A stretch of DNA of 64,000 bases, from the NCBI GenBank assembly GCA_021904315.1, contig CM038919.1:124001-188000 (forward strand). Direction: 5' to 3'. Positions 58,560 through 64,000 of this stretch are shown here, piece by piece. Below the pieces are notes generated by a model. That model did no database searches. It was given only the letters and a program-made list of their open reading frames with translations, and was not told where the DNA came from. Numbering within the stretch: position 1 is the first letter of the stretch; each line of letters opens with the position of its first letter. The position numbers and the translations under genes were made by a program. The DNA is from Sphagnum magellanicum (lineage: Eukaryota; Streptophyta; Sphagnopsida; Sphagnales; Sphagnaceae).

Positions 58560-59891
58560 AGGATGTCAAGACTTCTCCCCCTTGTTGATTTCAGCCTTGG
58601 GGAATTGTTTTGATCATTATCTTTTTTTTACCAATGTTGTTCATTAGCTTTTGTTTTGAAGAAAGCTCAATGGTTTTCGTTTGTCAAAAAGTTATTTAAA
58701 CCTTTCCCCCTTGTTGAGTTCAGTTGTGGGGAATTCTTTTGATTGCTTTTTTATTTTTAACATTAGTGTTATTTGGCATTTTTTTTTGAAGAGATGGCTT
58801 TCATTTGTCAAAGAGGGAGCTATTTAAACCTTTCCCCCCTACTAAGTTTAGTCGTGGGGAGTTGTTTGGATCGCTTTCCTCTTTCAAGAATTAGTGTTAT
58901 TTGGCACATGTTTTTTGGAGAGCTCGATGGTTTTCCTTTGTCAAAAGGGAGTTGTCTAAACCTTTCCCCTTTATTGAGTTCAACCTTGGGGAATTTTTTT
59001 GATCACTTTCCTTTTTTTTAACATTAGTGTTCATTGGCATATGTTTTTTAAAGAGCTTGATGGTTTTCACTTGTCAAAAAGGGAGTTGTTTGAACCTTTC
59101 CCCCCTTGTTGAGTTTAGTCATGGGGAGTTGTTTGGATCATTTTCCTCTTGTAAGAATTAGTGTTCTTTAACACATTTTTTTAGAGAGCTTAATGATTTT
59201 CATTTGTCAGAAGGGAACTGTTTGAACTTTTCTCCTTTTTTGAGTTCAGTGGTGGGGAATTGTTTTGATTGTTTTCCTTTTTATTAACATTGGTGTTCTT
59301 TGACACATGTTTTTTTGAAGAGCTTAATGGTTTTCATTTTTGAAGAGGGAGCTATGTTAACCTTTCCCCTTGCTAAATTTAGTTGTGGGGAATTGTTTGG
59401 ATCACTTTCCTCTTTCAAAAATTGATGTTCTTTGGCACTTTTTTTGGGAGAGCTCTATGGTTTTCATTTGTTAGGAGGGAGCTATCTTAAGCTTTCCCCT
59501 TTGCTAAGTTCGATTGTGAGGAATTGTTTTGATTGCTTCCCTTTTCTTTAACATTGGTGTTCTTTGGCACATGTTTTTAAAAAAACTTAATGGTTTTTAT
59601 TTGTCAAAAAGGAGTTATGTGAACCTTTCCCCTTTGCTAAGTTCAACTACGAGGAATTGTTTGGATCGTTTTCCATTTTCAAGAATTGATGTTTTCTGGC
59701 ATATTTTTGTAGAAAGTTATGTGGTTTTCATTTGTTAGGAGGGAGTTGTCTTAACCTTTTTCCCTTGTTGAGTTCAGTTGTGGGGAATTGTTTTGATTCC
59801 TAAACCTTCTTTTTCAACATTGGTGTTCTTTGGCACATATTTTTAGAGAGCTTAATGGTTTACATTTGTCAGAAGGAGTTGTGTGAACCTT
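58560..59891 (+). repeat. 131-bp tandem array, left part
   Basis: Ten copies of 'gaacctttccccttgct-agttcagttgtgg' with 'ggaattgtttgat-g-ttcc' and then 'gttctttggcacat-ttttttgagagct' plus 'atggttttcatttgtcaaa-ggga'. The GGAA/GGAG marker falls at 58601, 58730, 58858, 58990, 59125, 59256, 59389, 59520, 59653 and 59784. Alternate copies read 'ctctttcaagaatt' or 'ctttttttaacatt', so the true period is a dimer of about 262 bases. No reading frame is conserved. Confidence 0.95.
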
Positions 59892-60309
59892 CATTAGAAG
59901 AAAAACATGTATTTTCAACTAGTCTTTGCGACTAAATTTTAGTTGCAAGAGACATTTTGCAACTAAAATCCTTTTAGTCGCCTAAAACAAGTTGCATGTG
60001 GTAAACTAGTCGCAAATCACAAAGGGTATTGTATGAAAGAAAAAGTCAACAAATACATTTCATCCTTTGACTCCATTGTATACATATTGTCACATGGGAC
60101 TAAGATGCAACTATTTTGGTCACAATTGAGAGCAAATCATGTGTTGCCACGTGTCTTAATATTTGATTATTTAAAATATACATTATAAAATTATTATTAT
60201 TTTGAAATAATCCAGGACGTTCAATTCAAATACTTGGATGATCTTATATTATGACATGTGGCCCAATGTAAATATGCCACGTGGCATTATAATTATAATT
60301 TAATAAAAA

Positions 60310-60560
60310 TATTAATATTAAGTTGGTAGGTACTTGGGTAGGTACATAAATAGGTGCCTACAATGTTAGGCTGCCTACCTACTTACCTACCTACTTAGGT
60401 CAAAAAGTAAGTAGGTAGGTTCTACCTTCCTAGGCTAAATACCTATTCATATAGGTACATATTTAAATAGGTAGGTACATAGGCCGACCTAGATGGGTAG
60501 GTCAAACTAAGTACCTATCTAACTAAATAGATAAGTAGGTTAGGGAAGTAAGTACTTTAA
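60310..60560. repeat. TAGG/CCTA-type repeat inside the CACTA element
   Basis: Interleaved 'ggtaggtac' and 'gcctacctac' words on the same strand make this stretch partly self-complementary ('tacctacctactta' against 'aagtaagtaggtagg'). It resembles the GTAG-rich repeat at 8280-8900 in composition. Confidence 0.7.
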
Positions 60561-61699
60561 AATTGTGCATTATTTATTTTTGTGTTTTGGGTTGAGCCTT
60601 TTGATTAGCTCATCCCATGTGCACTAATTTCATAATGTGAAATTGGATGGCCACACCTCCTTGTTTATATAATGTTCAAAGTAGGATTGAAGAACAAATA
60701 ATATGGGATAAATTTTGAAGTTGCAACTTCCTTACAAACTAAGTTGTAATTCCAAAACTTTCTTCATGCTTTACTTTCTTAGTTTTCAGATTTTTAAACA
60801 ATTCAAACACCAGATAATTATTTAATTAATAATGATTAAATTTACATATATTTAAATTATAAATTATACACTACAAATATTCAGTATTCATTATCAATTA
60901 CTTAAATAAGCAATAACTTTTTAATATTTAACAAACTAACTTTTTAGTTACTCACAAGTTATTAATACATACCTCATAAATAATTAAATAAATAAAATAT
61001 TTTAAAAAATTATTACTTTTTAGAATCTAATTCAATTATGTATAATATAATTAATGTAGAATTAATTTAATGACTATAATTTCAAAAATAAAATTTTAAA
61101 ATATTCATTTCAAAATTATAAGTAATGAATTATCAATTGCTATTAAAAAGTAAATTCTTACACGAATTTTTTAAAATTTATTATTCAACTAATTACATTA
61201 TTTATTGTATACTTACATTTATTGTTGTAAAAATTATTATAGGCCAAATAATTATTTTCTTTTGGTAATTATTAACTATAAATACAATAATTTGTCAAAC
61301 ATAACATTAATTTTCATAATTACTGTAAATTTACTATAAAATATTTATCATAGATGATTAATCACAAATTCTTTTAAGATAATATTATTATATAATAATT
61401 CGTGAAATTATAATCAGTAAAATAATTATTTTTCCAAATTTTTAATTCAGGTTTGAAGTTATAAATTAAAAAGTGGGAATAATTATGTTCAATTAGAAAA
61501 TAATTATGCACATACTAGTTAATTCTTATCTGAAATAATTACAATGATTTGAAAGTAATGTCACATTATTTTAATTAATTAATTTCTTCTAATATAAAAA
61601 TATAAAATATAAAATATACAAATTTATGTCATAACAATAATTAGATTTAATAAACATAATCATTTATAATTATTTATAAAAGTGATTTATTATGGATAA

Positions 61700-61717
61700 C
61701 ACTAGTAGAAAAAACCC
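61700..61717 (+). repeat. Internal CACTA terminus
   Basis: CACTAGTAGAAAAAACCC matches the CACTA-type terminus better than the element's own left end. Its first 12 bases are a perfect inverted repeat of 63047-63058. The three bases before it (TAA) do not equal the CTT beyond 63058, so it is not the end of the same simple insertion. Confidence 0.85.
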
Positions 61718-62710
61718 TTGAAACTCAATCAATAATTTTCTGAATTAGAATATAAATTTAAGATTCCAAAATAGTAATTCGAAATTCAAATATCAATTTT
61801 TACATCAAATAATTTTTTTGAAGTTAAATAACAAATTTCAGAATTGAAATGTCAATTTTCAGATTCAAATAATAATATTCAAAATTAAAATGTCCATTTT
61901 AAGACTCAATTAATAATTTTTTGAATTGAAATATTAATTTTGAGAATCCAAAATAATAATCTGGAATTAAAATTTCAATTTTCAAGTAAATAATTTCTTA
62001 AAATTTAAATTAAAAACTTCAAAATTCAAATATCAAATTTCAAGTTCAAATAAAAACATTTAAAATCAAGTTGTTAATTTTTAAACTCAATAATTTTTTT
62101 TAAACTGAAATAATAATTTAGAATTCAAATATCAATTTTTAGATCAAATAAGTTTTTTGAATTTAAATAACAATTTTCAGAATTGAAATGTCAATTTTCA
62201 GATTCAAATAACAATATTCAAAATTGAAATGTCCATTTTTAGATTCAAGTACTAATTTTCAGACTTGAAGTTTTAATTTTGAAATTCCAAAATAATAATT
62301 TCGAATTTAAATTTCAGGTTCAAATCAAATGATTATTTAAAATTTAAATGCAAAATTTTTAGAGCTGAAATATAAAATTTCATATTCATATAAAAATATT
62401 CAAAATCAAAATGTATATATTTTAATAAATTAATAATTTTCTGAATTGAAATACTAATTTTTGGATTCGAAAATATTAATTTAAAATTCAAAATCAAATT
62501 TTAGATCAAATAAGTTTTTTTGAATTTAAATTGAAAATATCATATTTAAATCAAAATTTTCAAATTCAACTACTGTTTTAAACAATTGAAATAATCATTT
62601 TCAGATTCAAATATTCGTTTTTAAAAATTAAAATAACAGTTTTTAGAATTGAAATATCAATTTTCAGATTTGAATAAAAAAATTCAAAGTTCAAATATTA
62701 ATTTTGAGAT
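61715..62710. repeat. AT-rich tandem repeat, about 175-bp unit
   Basis: A phrase 'aactcaat-aataattttctgaattgaaatattaatttt' recurs near 61722, 61903, 62073, 62237 and 62425, with 'gaattcaaatatcaattttt-agatcaaata' and 'cagaattgaaatgtcaattttcagattc' between. About five to six diverged copies fill the 3' third of the transposon. Confidence 0.75.
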
Positions 62711-63058
62711 TCATTATATGAACAATATACATACGTATGCATATTTTATATATATAATTTTAGTACATACATTAAAATACACCCCTATGTCATTGTAGAA
62801 TACCTTTAGGATGTAACTAATTTGGTGACTATTGCAACTAATGGGACATATTAACCTATTAATGGATGAAAGTAAATGTAAAATTGATGCAACCAATAGG
62901 ATGAAAATTTTAATAGTTGCATCATAATTGTGAAAATGACCAAAATAGTTGAAAGTTGGTCGTGTAGTTGCAAGTATTCCCAAATCTAGTCGCAAACGAC
63001 TACAAGTCGCATGTAGTCGTAAATGGAGTGGTTACATTTTGGCTGATTTCTACTAGTG

Positions 63059-63345
63059 CTTTCCCCCTTGCTAAGTTCAATTATGAGGAATTGTTTGAAT
63101 TACTTTCTTCTTTCAAGAATTGATGTTCTTTGGCATATTTTTGTGGAGAGCTTTGTGGTTTTCATTTATCATAAAGGATTTGTATGAACCTTTGCCCCTT
63201 GCTAAATTTAACCACCGAGAATTAGTTTGATTGTTTTCCTTTTTGTGAAATTGATCTTCTTTGGCGTATGTTTTTTAAAACTACATGCTTTTCATTTGTC
63301 AATAGGGAGTTCTTTGAACCTTTCCCTCCTTATTGAATTGTTGAC
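63059..63345 (+). repeat. 131-bp tandem array, right part
   Basis: About two further copies of the array at 58560-59891, with markers at 63088 and about 63228. They continue in phase once the 3,170-base insertion is removed. The right copies are more diverged (one is about 140 bases), as often seen at array edges. Confidence 0.9.
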
Positions 63346-64000
63346 TACATTCATCATCCTCATCTATACCGAACCATTATGCTAAACTACATTGCTAGTG
63401 TAGCTACGTTTCTTGGTAGCCTTTTTAATGAAGATCTCCCCCATTCTTGATTCTGAATTGTCTTGGTTTTGAATTATATTCACCAATGACAGAAACAAAT
63501 ATATGGTGTTGAACTTTTGGTTTCATTATGTGACTTTGTTAGTTGCCACGATGGTGGACACTAATCTAGCAACGTAGAAGAAGGTTAAATATGGGATGCC
63601 CTTTTTTTGTTTATTGGATTTGATAAAAGTTATGCATAAACTAACATGATCCTCATAAGACTTTTGAGACTGTTAAAAAGAGAGAAGATAGATGGGCACC
63701 TATTGTGTTGTGGTGTTTGTTCCCAAACTCTCGTGCAACTTACAATTGTATCCTAATTTGTTATTATTTAAGGTTCTTGTGTCAATAAACAAGAATCCAT
63801 TTACCTTATGCATGTGTAACAAGATGCAAAACAATAGGTTGGTAAAGACCATGGTTTTTATTTTTTCTTCGTTGGGTCCTTACATAAAAAGTCTTCATTA
63901 CTTCATTGCATTGTATGAAATAAAAAACTATAAACATGAGTATCAATTGTGAGAAACCATGGGAAAAAACTTCATTTATCCACTTTTGTCACCAACACTT
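63346..64000. other. AT-rich spacer to window end
   Basis: Short frames only; none has a recognised family. Confidence 0.4.

Larger units (their letters stand above)
59892..63058 (+). mobile_element. Non-autonomous CACTA (En/Spm-like) DNA transposon
   Basis: The element starts CATTAGAAGAAAA (59892) and ends TTTCTACTAGTG (63058), a degenerate CACTA-type inverted terminus (CACTAGTAGAAA). It is flanked by CTT (59889-59891) and CTT (63059-63061), the 3-bp target duplication of this superfamily. Removing 3,170 bases restores the array sequence 'gaacctttccccc' and its 131-134 base period across the junction. Subterminal copies of the 'TTGCGACTA'/'TAGTCGCAA' motif crowd both ends (59933-60015 and 62985-63030), as expected for transposase-binding sites. 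The interior is very AT-rich, carries TAGG-type and 175-bp tandem repeats, and has no transposase frame, so it must have moved by using enzymes encoded elsewhere. The 5' terminus has drifted at several positions, so the insertion is not recent. Confidence 0.92.

Noticed and set aside
1-64000. CRISPR array, rRNA genes, bacterial operons
   Set aside because: No regular 24-48 base repeats with unique spacers, no rRNA core motifs, and genes have introns and plant homologues.

Overview
The window looks like nuclear DNA of a land plant. The reasons are degenerate TTTAGGG telomere-type repeats, GT-AG introns in every recognisable gene, a PLS-type PPR protein with a DYW editing domain, and several plant plastid or mitochondrial gene families. 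The PPR repeat style and the gene-poor, AT-rich, repeat-rich setting suggest a seed-free vascular plant (fern or lycophyte), but this is an inference from style and not a proof.

Layout. 0-2.5 kb: G/T-rich repeats and a four-copy tandem module. 2.8-5.8 kb: a clump of minus-strand host-gene relics (plastid ketoacyl-ACP synthase I, one Rab6/RABH exon, a SWI2/CHR9-like SNF2 ATPase). 6-14 kb: mostly AT-rich filler with a GTAG-rich repeat and an inverted-repeat structure. 14.3-17.0 kb: extreme purine-strand DNA grading into a 52-bp satellite. 17.0-19.2 kb: interstitial telomere-like runs between copies of a composite repeat. 24.9-27.3 kb: the best coding gene, a PDF-PPR-DYW protein with one in-frame stop. 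30.6-37.3 kb: a BED/hAT-like transposase relic, a LINE-like reverse transcriptase relic and dispersed repeats. 38.4-40.2 kb: an RPL10 pseudogene that keeps its introns. 43.3-48.1 kb: two minus-strand genes whose visible exons are open, a Y3IP1 (Ycf3-interacting) C-terminal part and an alpha/beta-hydrolase C-terminal part. 49.6-56.1 kb: more coding relics (a dioxygenase-like one, HVA22-like, HAT/RNA-TPR, nucleotide-sugar transporter). 58.6-63.3 kb: a 131-bp tandem array split by a 3,167-bp CACTA-type transposon with a clean CTT target duplication.

The genes do not form an operon or a pathway. Three are plastid-related (KASI, Y3IP1, HAT/HCF107-like) and one is an organelle editing factor, but most are broken. 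Two patterns stand out. Pieces of at least eight unrelated host genes, introns included, sit in a few clumps. And every clear nonsense change in the recognised genes is a C-to-T or G-to-A transition, as expected from decay of methylated cytosine.
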